Assembly (NCBI RefSeq): GCF_003610915.1
Contig: NZ_NSDJ01000002.1
Coordinates: forward strand, 434,001-498,000
Length of the DNA stretch: 64,000 nucleotides
Source of the DNA: Rahnella variigena
GTDB lineage: Bacteria; Pseudomonadota; Gammaproteobacteria; Enterobacterales; Enterobacteriaceae
Reading direction: 5' to 3'
Within the stretch, counting starts at the first letter, position 1. Each line of letters opens with the position of its first letter. Under the pieces are notes generated by a model. It worked only from the letters and a program-made list of their open reading frames with translations, had not been told where the DNA came from and ran no database searches. This document shows, one piece after another, positions 40,790-49,759 of the stretch. Position numbers and translations under genes: made by a program.

Positions 40790-40815
40790 CAGGGTATTTG
40801 CGTGCAAACACCCTG
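40790..40815 (-). terminator. Hairpin downstream of the chemoreceptor gene
   Basis: CAGGGTATTTGC and GCAAACACCCTG pair in 11 of 12 positions, 15 bases past the chemoreceptor stop. No clear T-run follows on the minus strand, so termination would be inefficient. Confidence 0.5.
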
Positions 40816-40830
40816 AACTGATGGGCTATG

Positions 40831-42378
40831 TTACGCTGTCGCCAACCTGAAGGCCGAGACAGACTGCGTCAGATATAACACCTGTTCTTCAAGTGAGGCC
40901 GCTGCTGCTGCGGATTCTTGCACCAGCGCCGCATTCTGCTGAGTTACGCCGTCGATTTCGGTTACAGCCTGCTCAATCTGGCTTATCCCACGGCTTTGCT
41001 CATCAGATGCGGTCGAGATATGTTCCATCAGCACATCAACCTGAGTCACGGAAGAAATAATTGCCGAGATAGAATCCCCGGTACGCGATACCTGTTCAGA
41101 TCCTTCCTTTATATTGGCAACGGATTCAGAGATCAGACTTTCAATTTCCTTCGCTGCGACAGCACTGCGCTGCGCCAGACTGCGCACTTCGCTGGCGACC
41201 ACCGCAAATCCACGCCCCTGTTCGCCGGCACGTGCGGCTTCAACGGCGGCATTGAGCGCCAGAATGTTGGTCTGGAACGCAATGCTGTTGATGACGCCTG
41301 TTATGTCTTCGATTTTCTTAGAGCTGCTGTTAATACGGCCCATCGTTCCGATCACATCCTGCGCGACCTTTTCACCTGCACGCGCATTTTTAACGGCTTC
41401 ACGTGTCAGGCCACTGGCACGGGTGACATTCTCGGTATTCTGTTTTACGGTCGCCCCAAGTTCTTCCATGCTGGCCGCGGTTTGTGTCAGTGCAGCCGCC
41501 TGTTGTTCTGTGCGGGAAGCCAGATCAATGTTACCTGCAGAAATTTCCTGCGATGCATGAGCAACGGTATGACTGGTGTCGCGCACCTGGCCGATAATGC
41601 GGGTCAGCGACTGACGCATATGCTCAATGGACTGCATCAGCTCTTCAATTTCGCTGCGTGAACGGGCATTAACCGGCACCGGGGTATCAAGATAACCTTC
41701 TGCAATCTGCCGGCAATGATCGCGTGAATTCAGAAGTGGTGTCAGGACGAAGCGCTTAAGCAATATCACCACACCAATAATGATGATCAGGAAAAGCAGA
41801 CCAAACCCGATGGTCAACCCGATGCCAAATTTGAAGTTATCCTGCGCATCATTGTTTAGATTTCTGGCGTACTGCTCGTGCAGCGCCAGCACTCTATCTA
41901 GTACGATTTCATACTGTCGATCGAGTTTTATGACTGTCGGGATCTTTGCTTTAAACCGCGCCTGGTCACCCGCTTTAGCGGCATCGATCAGCGGCTGTAT
42001 TCCGTTCTGACGATATTCCAGATAAGTGGCGCGATATGCCTGGGCCAGTTCATCCTCACCCGGCAGTTTAGGTGCATCTATATAGGCCTGAAATGCGGCA
42101 TCGGCCTTCACGATAACTTCATTGACGCCGTCAAGTGCAGCGCCGTTTTGCTGACCATTGCTGCTCTCGATTTCCTTCATGTACTCCATAACGCGTACAC
42201 GTGAGGTACGGCTATGATTAATGGGGTCAATCACGGACAGGACGACACGGATTTCTTTGTTGACGTCATCAAGGGAATGATTACTTTGGGTTAGCAACCA
42301 GATATTTGATAACATACTGGTGAAAAAAAGAGCGAAAAGGACTACAAGAACGAGTAAAGAGGACTTTTTAAGCGACAT
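40831..42378 (-). CDS. Methyl-accepting chemotaxis protein, Tar/Tsr type
   Basis: About 515 aa from MSLKKSS at 42378, with GAGA upstream (the frame extends to 42450 without a membrane-protein N-terminus). TM1 at about 8-30, a periplasmic four-helix ligand domain (TarH type; [15 protein letters not shown]), TM2 at about 185-212, HAMP, then the long cytoplasmic coiled coil with the kinase-contact tip [23 protein letters not shown] (in two parts: residues around 370-395). The C-terminus stops at FRLATA without the NWETF pentapeptide, so it depends on other receptors for efficient methylation. Ligand not predictable. Confidence 0.93.
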   Translation of the reverse strand: MSLKKSSLLVLVVLFALFFTSMLSNIWLLTQSNHSLDDVNKEIRVVLSVIDPINHSRTSRVRVMEYMKEIESSNGQQNGAALDGVNEVIVKADAAFQAYIDAPKLPGEDELAQAYRATYLEYRQNGIQPLIDAAKAGDQARFKAKIPTVIKLDRQYEIVLDRVLALHEQYARNLNNDAQDNFKFGIGLTIGFGLLFLIIIIGVVILLKRFVLTPLLNSRDHCRQIAEGYLDTPVPVNARSRSEIEELMQSIEHMRQSLTRIIGQVRDTSHTVAHASQEISAGNIDLASRTEQQAAALTQTAASMEELGATVKQNTENVTRASGLTREAVKNARAGEKVAQDVIGTMGRINSSSKKIEDITGVINSIAFQTNILALNAAVEAARAGEQGRGFAVVASEVRSLAQRSAVAAKEIESLISESVANIKEGSEQVSRTGDSISAIISSVTQVDVLMEHISTASDEQSRGISQIEQAVTEIDGVTQQNAALVQESAAAAASLEEQVLYLTQSVSAFRLATA

Positions 42379-43252
42379 CGGTAGATTCTCAAAACAGAGC
42401 AAGGATCTGTTTATCGGCATTTGGCTTAAAAGGTTTAATGACTGCTTCACCCTATCAGGAATTTAACAGACGATGATCGGCCCGCCATCAAATTTTTAGC
42501 TATATCTGATACCGCTCTCCACTTAAAGGCAGCTTCAACTGCCGACACAGCGCAAAACTAAAAAATTTCTTTACACTTTTACGTTAATGAAAATCGCATT
42601 CAAATCTCTTACACAGAACCTGCATAGGTATTTATTCCTGCAGGAAAGATCCTAATAAACATCAAATAAAATTATGCCATGCGTGTGTCACCTTCGTTTT
42701 ACAAATAGAATATTCATTCGGCATATGAATATTCCCATAGGAAAACATGAAAATTCCTATGAATTAACCGTCGCAATGAAATGAAAAATTTTTCATGAAA
42801 GAAAAATTTTCTCAGATATTTCCTGCGTTTTTTCATTAATAATCCTGATGGAGTTTTCACTTTTCTATTTTTTTCTACAAACCGATCAGCCTCAATGCCT
42901 TATCACATGCTGCCTGCGAGGGTATTAAGAGAAAATTCCTATATTTCAATATGATGTTCCGTAATCCTTCGCTCCGAGCAATGTAATACTTAGTTACAAA
43001 TTATGATTTTCAATAGAATCACTAATGTTTCTAAAATGCCAACGACAGGTACTTACCTGAAATTTTAATTTTTCAGATAAATTCAATACACACTGCGAAA
43101 TGCTCCGGAAAATATCAACTCGCTTGTGACCCTGAAGTTATTCGCACGTTATTATAATGCGGCATGGACACATTTTTATGGCAGGGTTGCCAGCCTCAAT
43201 GTATTTTCCAGATTCATTGGCAGCGTTTATCACTCCACAGTAAGGGATAGGC
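42379..43252. promoter_or_regulatory. Long AT-rich region upstream of the T6SS operon
   Basis: About 870 bases without a gene. It contains three consecutive palindromes (42708-42796) and a TATAAT -10-like hexamer at 43153-43158, about 95 bp before tssB, without a good -35. I looked for a sigma-54 -24/-12 element and found none. AT-richness and palindromes would fit silencing by H-NS and control by dedicated factors, but this is inference. Confidence 0.45.
42708..42796. repeat. Cluster of three palindromes upstream of the T6SS
   Basis: GAATATTCAT/ATGAATATTC (42708-42734, 7-base centre), CATAGGAA/TTCCTATG (42736-42761) and the perfect 16-bp palindrome ATGAAAAATTTTTCAT (42781-42796) lie within 90 bases. 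Such a density is unlikely by chance even in AT-rich DNA. The cluster lies about 460 bp upstream of tssB. Confidence 0.6.
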
Positions 43253-43747
43253 ATGTCTAATAGTTTTCAGGAAGAAATACCCAAAGCCCGCGTTAATATT
43301 AAATTAGATCTCCACACGGGCGGCGCTCAGAAGAAAGTCGAATTACCTTTAAAATTGATGGTAATGGGTGATTACAGTAACGGGAAAGAAAATCGTCCGT
43401 TATCAGAACGCGAAAAAGTTAACATCAATAAGAATAACTTTAACAGCGTTCTGGCCGAGTTCAGCCCTTCACTCAATCTGACCGTTGAAAATACGCTGGC
43501 CGGCGATCACAGTGAAGAAAACATTTCTCTGAACTTCAACGAAATGAAAGATTTCGAGCCAGAACAGGTAGCCCGTCAGATCCCACAACTGCGCGCCATG
43601 CTGGCCATGCGCAATCTGCTGCGTGACCTCAAATCCAATCTTCTGGACAACGCGACGTTCCGCAAAGAACTCGAAACCATTCTTAAAGATCCGTCCCTGA
43701 GCAATGAGCTTCGCAGTGAACTGAACGCTCTGGCACCTAAGGCATAA
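43253..43747 (+). CDS. tssB: TssB (VipA), T6SS contractile sheath small subunit
   Basis: 164 aa, the usual size. It pairs with TssC to form the contractile sheath. Family marks: SFQEEIPKARVNIKLDL at the start, KVELPLKLMVMGDYS and the C-terminal LRAMLAMRNLLRDLKSNLLDN followed by KDPSLSNELRSEL. It is the first gene of the T6SS operon, 31-37 bp before tssC. Confidence 0.95.
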   Translation: MSNSFQEEIPKARVNIKLDLHTGGAQKKVELPLKLMVMGDYSNGKENRPLSEREKVNINKNNFNSVLAEFSPSLNLTVENTLAGDHSEENISLNFNEMKDFEPEQVARQIPQLRAMLAMRNLLRDLKSNLLDNATFRKELETILKDPSLSNELRSELNALAPKA

Positions 43748-43778
43748 CAGCCTCCACTTAACGGATTAATGCGAGAAA

Positions 43779-45326
43779 ATGCTTATGTCAGTCAATACTG
43801 AAAACTCTTCTTCAAGCCAGACTACTGTTCTTGAACGCCCTGAAGCGGGCACCGTTTACGCTTCCCTGTTTGATAAAATCAATCTGACGCCGGTGACTTC
43901 ACTGGGCGACCTGAATGATTTCCAGGACACCGCTGCCCTGGCTGATGTGACCGCCGATCAGCGTGTGACGGCAGCCGTTCAGGTCTTCCTGGAGCGTCTG
44001 AAACAATCTGGCCAGACCGTTGAGCGTCTGGATAAAACGCTGCTCGATCACCATATTGCAGAACTGGACAATCAGATCAGCCGTCAGCTCGACGCTGTGA
44101 TGCATCACCCTGATTTTCAGCGAGTGGAATCCGGCTGGCGTGGTCTGAAGTTCCTGGTTGACCGCACCGATTTCCGCCAGAACGTCAAAATTGAAGTGCT
44201 GGATGTTTCTAAAGACGACCTGCGTCAGGACTTCGAAGATTGCCCTGAAATCATCCAGAGCGGCCTGTACCGTCACACTTACATTCAGGAATATGACACA
44301 CCGGGCGGCGAACCCATCGGTTCTGTAATTTCCAACTACGAGTTTGATGCATCAGCCCAGGATGTCGCACTGCTGCGTAACATCTCAAAAGTCTCCGCTG
44401 CCGCACATATGCCGTTCGTTGGCGCCGTCGGTCCTAAATTCTTCCTGAAAGATTCCATGGAAGAAGTGGCTGCGATTAAAGACATCGGCAACTACTTTGA
44501 CCGCGCAGAATACATCAAGTGGAAATCCTTCCGTGATTCTGACGATTCCCGCTATATCGGCTTGACTATGCCACGCGTGCTGGGTCGTCTGCCGTATGGC
44601 CCGGATACCGTTCCGGTTCGCAGCTTCAACTATGTCGAAGAGGTGAAAGGTCCGGATCACGAGAAGTATCTTTGGACCAACGCAGCGTTCTCGTTTGCAG
44701 CCAACATGGTGAAAAGCTTCATCAAAAACGGCTGGTGCGTGCAAATCCGTGGCCCGCAAGCTGGCGGTGCGGTGACTGACCTGCCCATTCACCTGTATGA
44801 CCTCGGCACCGGCAATCAGGTGAAAATCCCGTCAGAAGTGATGATCCCTGAAACCCGTGAGTTTGAGTTTGCCAACCTGGGCTTCATCCCGCTGTCTTAC
44901 TATAAAAATCGTGATTACTCCTGCTTCTTCTCTGCCAACTCCGCACAGAAACCGGCGCTGTATGACACCGCGAATGCCACTGCAAACAGCCGCATCAATG
45001 CACGTCTGCCGTACATCTTCCTGCTGTCACGCATCGCGCATTATCTGAAGCTGATCCAGCGTGAAAACATCGGCACCACTAAAGATCGCCGCCTGCTGGA
45101 ACTGGAACTGAACACCTGGATCCGCACGCTGGTCACTGAAATGACCGATCCGGGCGATGACCTGCAAGCCTCTCACCCGCTGCGTGACGCCAAAGTGACC
45201 GTAGAAGATATCGAAGACAACCCGGGCTTCTTCCGCGTGAAACTGTACGCCGTACCGCACTTCCAGGTGGAAGGTATGGACGTGAATCTGTCACTGGTTT
45301 CTCAGATGCCTAAAGCGAAAGCCTGA
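43779..45326 (+). CDS. tssC: TssC (VipB), T6SS contractile sheath large subunit
   Basis: 515 aa (or 513 if the second ATG at 43785 is used; the ribosome site GCGAG suits either). Sheath protein recognised by the N-terminal helix binding TssB, HHPDFQRVESGWRGLKFLVDRTDF, and SVISNYEFDASAQDVALLRNISKVSAAAHMPF (both split family signatures), with the conserved VEDIEDNPGFFRVKLYAVPHFQVEG end. Together with TssB it makes the sheath that is later disassembled by ClpV, encoded downstream. Confidence 0.95.
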   Translation: MLMSVNTENSSSSQTTVLERPEAGTVYASLFDKINLTPVTSLGDLNDFQDTAALADVTADQRVTAAVQVFLERLKQSGQTVERLDKTLLDHHIAELDNQISRQLDAVMHHPDFQRVESGWRGLKFLVDRTDFRQNVKIEVLDVSKDDLRQDFEDCPEIIQSGLYRHTYIQEYDTPGGEPIGSVISNYEFDASAQDVALLRNISKVSAAAHMPFVGAVGPKFFLKDSMEEVAAIKDIGNYFDRAEYIKWKSFRDSDDSRYIGLTMPRVLGRLPYGPDTVPVRSFNYVEEVKGPDHEKYLWTNAAFSFAANMVKSFIKNGWCVQIRGPQAGGAVTDLPIHLYDLGTGNQVKIPSEVMIPETREFEFANLGFIPLSYYKNRDYSCFFSANSAQKPALYDTANATANSRINARLPYIFLLSRIAHYLKLIQRENIGTTKDRRLLELELNTWIRTLVTEMTDPGDDLQASHPLRDAKVTVEDIEDNPGFFRVKLYAVPHFQVEGMDVNLSLVSQMPKAKA

Positions 45327-45340
45327 AGCCCGGAGGCACG

Positions 45341-46699
45341 ATGAAGATTGAGCGTCCGCTGTGGACACGAGGGATCCTCGTGTCTCCACAGCAGTTTCAA
45401 CAACAGGCCTCTTTTGAGGCCTGGACAAACGAATGTATTGCGCAAATGGGCATACTTCACCCGTGGGGTGTGCTTCATGCGACCTTTGAACAGGATGCAC
45501 TGGCACAAGGACGTCTGAAAGCTGAGCGGCTGCATGTCCGTTTTCAAGATGGCATATTGGTCGATACCGACTGTGCAGATTTACTGCCGCCAACGCTGAC
45601 GCTTTCTGCAAACTTACCGGCAGACGCCAATGAAGCAATTGTGATGCTGGCGTTGCCACAAGTTTACGCGAATGGCGGAAACTGCCTGCAGCCCGATGAA
45701 CGGGCTGAACGTCCGGTACGCTATCGTCAGGCCTGGCGGGATGTCCAAAACCAGTATGGCGATGACAAAAAACAGGTCGCCGTCATGTCGCATGAATTGA
45801 CGCTGCGACTGGATATTCAGGAAAACGGTGACTATCAGATCTGTCCGGTGGCACGTCTGCTGCGTGATGCCCAGGGACGGTGGATGCAAGATACGAACTT
45901 TATCCCACCTTTGCTGAGTCTTCAGGCTAGTCACTGGTGTACAGAGCAGCTCGAACTGTTGATGGTGCAGCTGAGGGCGCGTTTAAAACGCCTGATGGGA
46001 ATGCGCCGTGAAAGCAACGCGCGCATGGCAGATTTTGCAGTTGCCGATGTGTCCCTGTTCTGGCTACTGAATGCACTTAACGGTGCAGAGCCCGTGCTGG
46101 GCAATTACCAGCGCAACCCCCAGGTTCATCCTGAGCGCCTTTACCAGGAGCTGGCCCGTCTTGCCGGAAACTTGCTGACTTTTTCCCTGGAGCATGACGT
46201 CGCCGCTATTCCGCCCTATCAGCACGGTAGCCTGACTACGGTCTTCCCACCGCTGTTTACCTTGCTGAATATCCTGCTGGAAGCCAGCCTGCCGTCGCGC
46301 GTTGTCGCGATAGATCTGGTACATGAACCCCGCATTAACCAGTGGCGTGCAGCGCTGCACGATCCCCGCCTGCGCGAACGCGAAGAGGTCGATTTCTATC
46401 TGTCCGTGCGCTCTACCCTGTCTTCTGCCCAACTGCAAACTCAGTTCCCGCAACTGTGTAAAGTCGGTGCGCCGGATGATGTCGGTAACGTCGTCAATGT
46501 GGCACTAAGCGGTATTCCGCTGCGCCCGTTAAGCCATGTTCCTGCCGCCATTCCGCTTCGTCTGGAAAATCAGTATTTCTCTTTGGATCTCACCCATCCT
46601 GCAGCGCAGCAAATGATGGAAGCAGGCACCTGCGTCTTCTATGTGCCTGGCACACTGGGCGACATTCAGCTTGAACTGTTTGCGGTGTTACGCGCATGA
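45341..46699 (+). CDS. tssK: TssK, T6SS baseplate component
   Basis: 452 aa. Trimeric baseplate protein that ties the baseplate to the membrane complex. The N-terminus RPLWTRGILVSPQQFQQQ, then LGVLH-like ILHPWGVLHATFEQDALAQGRL, and ENQYFSLDLTHPAAQQMMEAGTCVFYVPG near the C-terminus are typical. It starts 14 bases after tssC and overlaps tssL by 4 bases. Confidence 0.93.
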   Translation: MKIERPLWTRGILVSPQQFQQQASFEAWTNECIAQMGILHPWGVLHATFEQDALAQGRLKAERLHVRFQDGILVDTDCADLLPPTLTLSANLPADANEAIVMLALPQVYANGGNCLQPDERAERPVRYRQAWRDVQNQYGDDKKQVAVMSHELTLRLDIQENGDYQICPVARLLRDAQGRWMQDTNFIPPLLSLQASHWCTEQLELLMVQLRARLKRLMGMRRESNARMADFAVADVSLFWLLNALNGAEPVLGNYQRNPQVHPERLYQELARLAGNLLTFSLEHDVAAIPPYQHGSLTTVFPPLFTLLNILLEASLPSRVVAIDLVHEPRINQWRAALHDPRLREREEVDFYLSVRSTLSSAQLQTQFPQLCKVGAPDDVGNVVNVALSGIPLRPLSHVPAAIPLRLENQYFSLDLTHPAAQQMMEAGTCVFYVPGTLGDIQLELFAVLRA

Positions 46700-47382
46700 G
46701 CCAATCCATGAGAATGACAACACAGGCTGTTGATATCGATGCCCTGCTCGCGGATACCTGGTTGCAGGTTATCAGCCTGCGTCAGGTAATGAACTGCCCT
46801 GAAGGGGAAGGGCAAATTTTCTGGAAGCGATGTGTGGCTGATATAGAGCGCGTGCAACTGGCGCTGAAAGAGGCGGACGTCAGTGAACAAAACTGTCAGC
46901 ACATCATGTATGCCCAGTGCGCCATTCTGGATGAGACCGTTAAAGGCCGCAGCGTCCAGGATGATGCTTACTTTGTCTGGTGTAATTCTCCGCTGCAGGC
47001 GTACTTCTTCAAATCACTTGACGCGGGTAACCAGCTATATGAACGGATGCGTACCGTGCTGCGGGAACCCGCCCCCGACATGGCAGTACTCACCTGTTTT
47101 CACCGGGTACTGATGTTGGGTTTTCTCGGCGGTTATGCCTCGCAGGCAGTGACCGAGCGCGAACAGCTGGTTGAGCAACTTACAGCGCTTGTACCTGCAT
47201 TTAGCTTTGCGTCATCCCGTCCTGTTCTGGCAATGGCGTCTTCCAGTCATTGCCTCGGCATAGGGTTACGTTACTGGCCGGTACGCCTTGGACTCGCAGG
47301 ACTGATTGTCGCCTTGCTGTGGTGCGGACTGGACCACTGGCTGTCCGGATTATTGACAACGTTGTTGCCGGGGTCCGTGTAA
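46696..47382 (+). CDS. tssL: TssL (DotU/IcmH-like), T6SS inner-membrane protein
   Basis: 228 aa. The cytoplasmic hook-shaped domain (YAQCAILDETVKGRS, FFKSLDAGNQLYERM, HRVLMLGFLGGYA) is followed by a single C-terminal transmembrane helix (about 195-215). It forms the membrane complex with TssM and TssJ. There is no fused peptidoglycan-binding domain; the following gene supplies an OmpA domain separately. It overlaps tssK by 4 bases, and its stop TAA overlaps the next ATG. Confidence 0.92.
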   Translation: MSQSMRMTTQAVDIDALLADTWLQVISLRQVMNCPEGEGQIFWKRCVADIERVQLALKEADVSEQNCQHIMYAQCAILDETVKGRSVQDDAYFVWCNSPLQAYFFKSLDAGNQLYERMRTVLREPAPDMAVLTCFHRVLMLGFLGGYASQAVTEREQLVEQLTALVPAFSFASSRPVLAMASSSHCLGIGLRYWPVRLGLAGLIVALLWCGLDHWLSGLLTTLLPGSV

Positions 47383-49073
47383 TGAGTCCTATGTGGCGAC
47401 GTAGTTTATGGCTATGGGCGGGTATTCTGGCTGGCATTCTTTGTCTGACGTTCCTGCCTTTTTCAACCGTGATGCGCTGGCCAACCTTCGGACTGGTGGT
47501 GATCATCTGCCTTGTTGGGATATGGCGTGCGGGTCAAAAGCAAAATTCAGAGTTTGCAGAAAAGTACTTCGACGGGCTTCCGCCGGAGAAATACCGCCTG
47601 CCAGTCGTATTGGTCTGCGGCGACGATCTGGCATCGCTGTTTGGCACAGATCACGTACATCTGACTGCCCAGGGTTGCTGGCTACGGGTCGACGAAAACA
47701 ATTCTCTGCGGCAATTTGCCCGACAGTTGCTGTGGCAGCGCCCCGAGTGGGCGAAACAGCTGGCCGTCATGGTGGCAGTAAATCCTCAGCAGCACAGCGA
47801 CGAACGCGAACTCACCACCTGCCTGTATGAGCTGCGCTGGCAGCTTGTGCAGTTACGCCGGGATATTCGCCGCCCACTTCCTCTGCTTCTGAGTAGCACG
47901 ATTGCCACCGCCACTGCAGACGCGCCTGTCTGGTTATCGCAACAAAATGATCGGTCGGTGACGCTATGGCCAACAGTAACCATGCCAGAAACGCTGGCAA
48001 ACTGGCAGCGTGAGGATGGCACTGCCCGGCAGGCTGAACGGGTGAAACAGACCGTCATTTTCGGCCAGCAAAATAACTGGCTTAATACGTACGTGCTGCC
48101 TGCATTGCAGGCGCGTAACGATGATGTCGCCTGTGTTTCTCCGCAACAGGTTGTCCTGCATCAGGTCGGCGGCCTGAGGGGGATTGTGTCCGCCTCGCTC
48201 TGGCAACAATGGCTTAGCGCACACACCTCTCTGACACAAGTCGCCGGATGGCATCCCGAAGAGGGCGTTGATAACAGTCTGCAAACCTTCCCTGACTTTA
48301 TCTTTACTGTCTTGCCTTCCGGCAGCGGCGTGTCATCTCGTCGTCGTACTTTACGCCATGGTGTCACCCTGCTGACCGTCGCGGTGGTTGCCGCGCTCTG
48401 CAGCAGTGCCTGGCATAACCGCCAGCTTCTGCATCGAGTGGCTTTCGATATCCGCCATTACGACAGTATCGGGATGACAGATTATGCACCAAAAGCAAAA
48501 GCGGTGGAGATATTACGACGCGATGCTGCACAGCTTGATGACTGGTTCCGTAATGGTGAGCCGGTGCATCTTAGTCTGGGTCTTTATCAGGGGGAACGCC
48601 TGCGTCTGCCTCTGATGGCAGCAATCAAAAGCTATGTCCCAACCCCACCGCCACCTGAACCCGTCGAAAAAGAGGCCCCAAAAACGGTGCGCCTTGATTC
48701 CCTGTCGCTGTTTGACACGGGCCAGTACGAGCTTAAACCGGGCTCGCTCAAAATGCTGGTTAATACGCTTGTGGATATTAAGGCCAGGCCAGGCTGGCTG
48801 ATTGTGGTGGCCGGACACACGGACATTACCGGTGACGCAAAAGCCAACCAGACATTGTCGCTCAAGCGTGCCGAGTCACTGCGTGACTGGATGCTTTCAA
48901 CCAGTGATGTCTCCCCGACCTGCTTTGCCGTTCAGGGTTATGGCGCAACACGCCCTATTGCTTCAAATGATACCCCGGAAGGCCGTGCGGCTAACCGTCG
49001 TGTCGAAATCAGTCTGGTGCCACAGGCAGACGCCTGCAAGGCAACAGCAACCCCAAGTTCATCAAATGATTGA
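47382..49073 (+). CDS. T6SS-associated OmpA-family protein
   Basis: 563 aa from the ATG at 47382 that overlaps the tssL stop (the frame is open back to 47250 inside tssL). Two N-terminal membrane helices (about 9-30 and 35-52), a cytoplasmic region of about 270 aa, a third hydrophobic segment (HGVTLLTVAVVAALCSSAW), then a proline-rich linker (PTPPPPEPVEKEAP) and an OmpA C-terminal domain (VAGHTDITGDAKANQTLSL, ANRRVEISLV) that should bind peptidoglycan. It probably anchors the TssL/TssM complex to the cell wall, the role performed by a fused domain in other systems. Confidence 0.88.
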   Translation: MSPMWRRSLWLWAGILAGILCLTFLPFSTVMRWPTFGLVVIICLVGIWRAGQKQNSEFAEKYFDGLPPEKYRLPVVLVCGDDLASLFGTDHVHLTAQGCWLRVDENNSLRQFARQLLWQRPEWAKQLAVMVAVNPQQHSDERELTTCLYELRWQLVQLRRDIRRPLPLLLSSTIATATADAPVWLSQQNDRSVTLWPTVTMPETLANWQREDGTARQAERVKQTVIFGQQNNWLNTYVLPALQARNDDVACVSPQQVVLHQVGGLRGIVSASLWQQWLSAHTSLTQVAGWHPEEGVDNSLQTFPDFIFTVLPSGSGVSSRRRTLRHGVTLLTVAVVAALCSSAWHNRQLLHRVAFDIRHYDSIGMTDYAPKAKAVEILRRDAAQLDDWFRNGEPVHLSLGLYQGERLRLPLMAAIKSYVPTPPPPEPVEKEAPKTVRLDSLSLFDTGQYELKPGSLKMLVNTLVDIKARPGWLIVVAGHTDITGDAKANQTLSLKRAESLRDWMLSTSDVSPTCFAVQGYGATRPIASNDTPEGRAANRRVEISLVPQADACKATATPSSSND

Positions 49074-49105
49074 TGAATGTTTACCTTAGAAATGGAGAAC
49101 TACCC

Positions 49106-49597
49106 ATGGCAATTCCTGTTTATCTGTGGCTGAAAGACGACGGCGGTGCGGACATCAAAGGCTCCGTAGACGTTAAAGATCGCGAAGGCAGCATCGAAGT
49201 GGTGGCACAGGATCACAACCTGTACATCCCGACCGATAACAACACCGGCAAACTGACGGGTACGCGTATTCACACCCCGTTCCTGTTTACCAAAGAAATC
49301 GATTCTTCCAGCCCGTACCTGTACAAAGCGGTGACCACCGGCCAGACCCTGAAATCCGCTGAGTTCAAATGGTATCGCATCAATGACGCTGGCCAGGAAG
49401 TGGAGTATTTCAACACCAAGCTTGAAAACGTCAAACTGGTGAAGGTCGCGCCAAAAATGAACGACATCAAAGACCCGGCGTTTGAAAAACATAACCACCG
49501 CGAAATGATCGAGCTGCGTTACGAAAAAATCACCTGGACCTACAAAGACGGCAACATCATTCATTCCGATTCCTGGAACGAACGTACCACCGCGTAA
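49106..49597 (+). CDS. hcp: Hcp (TssD), T6SS inner tube protein
   Basis: 163 aa from the ATG at 49106, preceded by GGAGAAC. Hexameric ring protein that stacks to the inner tube and is secreted. Typical text: MAIPVYLWLKDDGGADIKG, EVVAQDHNLYIPTD, EFKWYRINDAGQEVEYFNTKLENV, MIELRYEKITWTY. It is followed directly by a strong terminator, so it may be made in excess over clpV and the genes beyond. Confidence 0.95.
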   Translation: MAIPVYLWLKDDGGADIKGSVDVKDREGSIEVVAQDHNLYIPTDNNTGKLTGTRIHTPFLFTKEIDSSSPYLYKAVTTGQTLKSAEFKWYRINDAGQEVEYFNTKLENVKLVKVAPKMNDIKDPAFEKHNHREMIELRYEKITWTYKDGNIIHSDSWNERTTA

Positions 49598-49604
49598 CAC
49601 CCCA

Positions 49605-49633
49605 CAGCAGACGGCTCGCCGTCTGCTGTTTTT
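49605..49633 (+). terminator. Terminator after hcp (internal to the T6SS cluster)
   Basis: CAGCAGACGGC (49605-49615) and GCCGTCTGCTG (49618-49628) form a long stem followed by five T, eight bases after the hcp stop. Being inside the operon it should act as an attenuator that sets hcp above clpV. Confidence 0.85.
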
Positions 49634-49759
49634 GTTTCCTGAGCCGCTGCGTGGCGGTTGAGCAAACAAAAACACCACCGGACATCGACCTTATGGGCCT
49701 GGGTTTCCTGCAAAGGAAAAGGCTAGGGGCGGTAGCGTACCTAAAAAAGGGAATTCAGC

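Noticed and set aside
42379..43252. A sigma-54 promoter for the T6SS
   Set aside because: Many T6SS clusters have one, but no TGGCAC-N5-TTGC element with correct spacing was found. TGGCAGGGTTGCC near 43180 has too short a gap.
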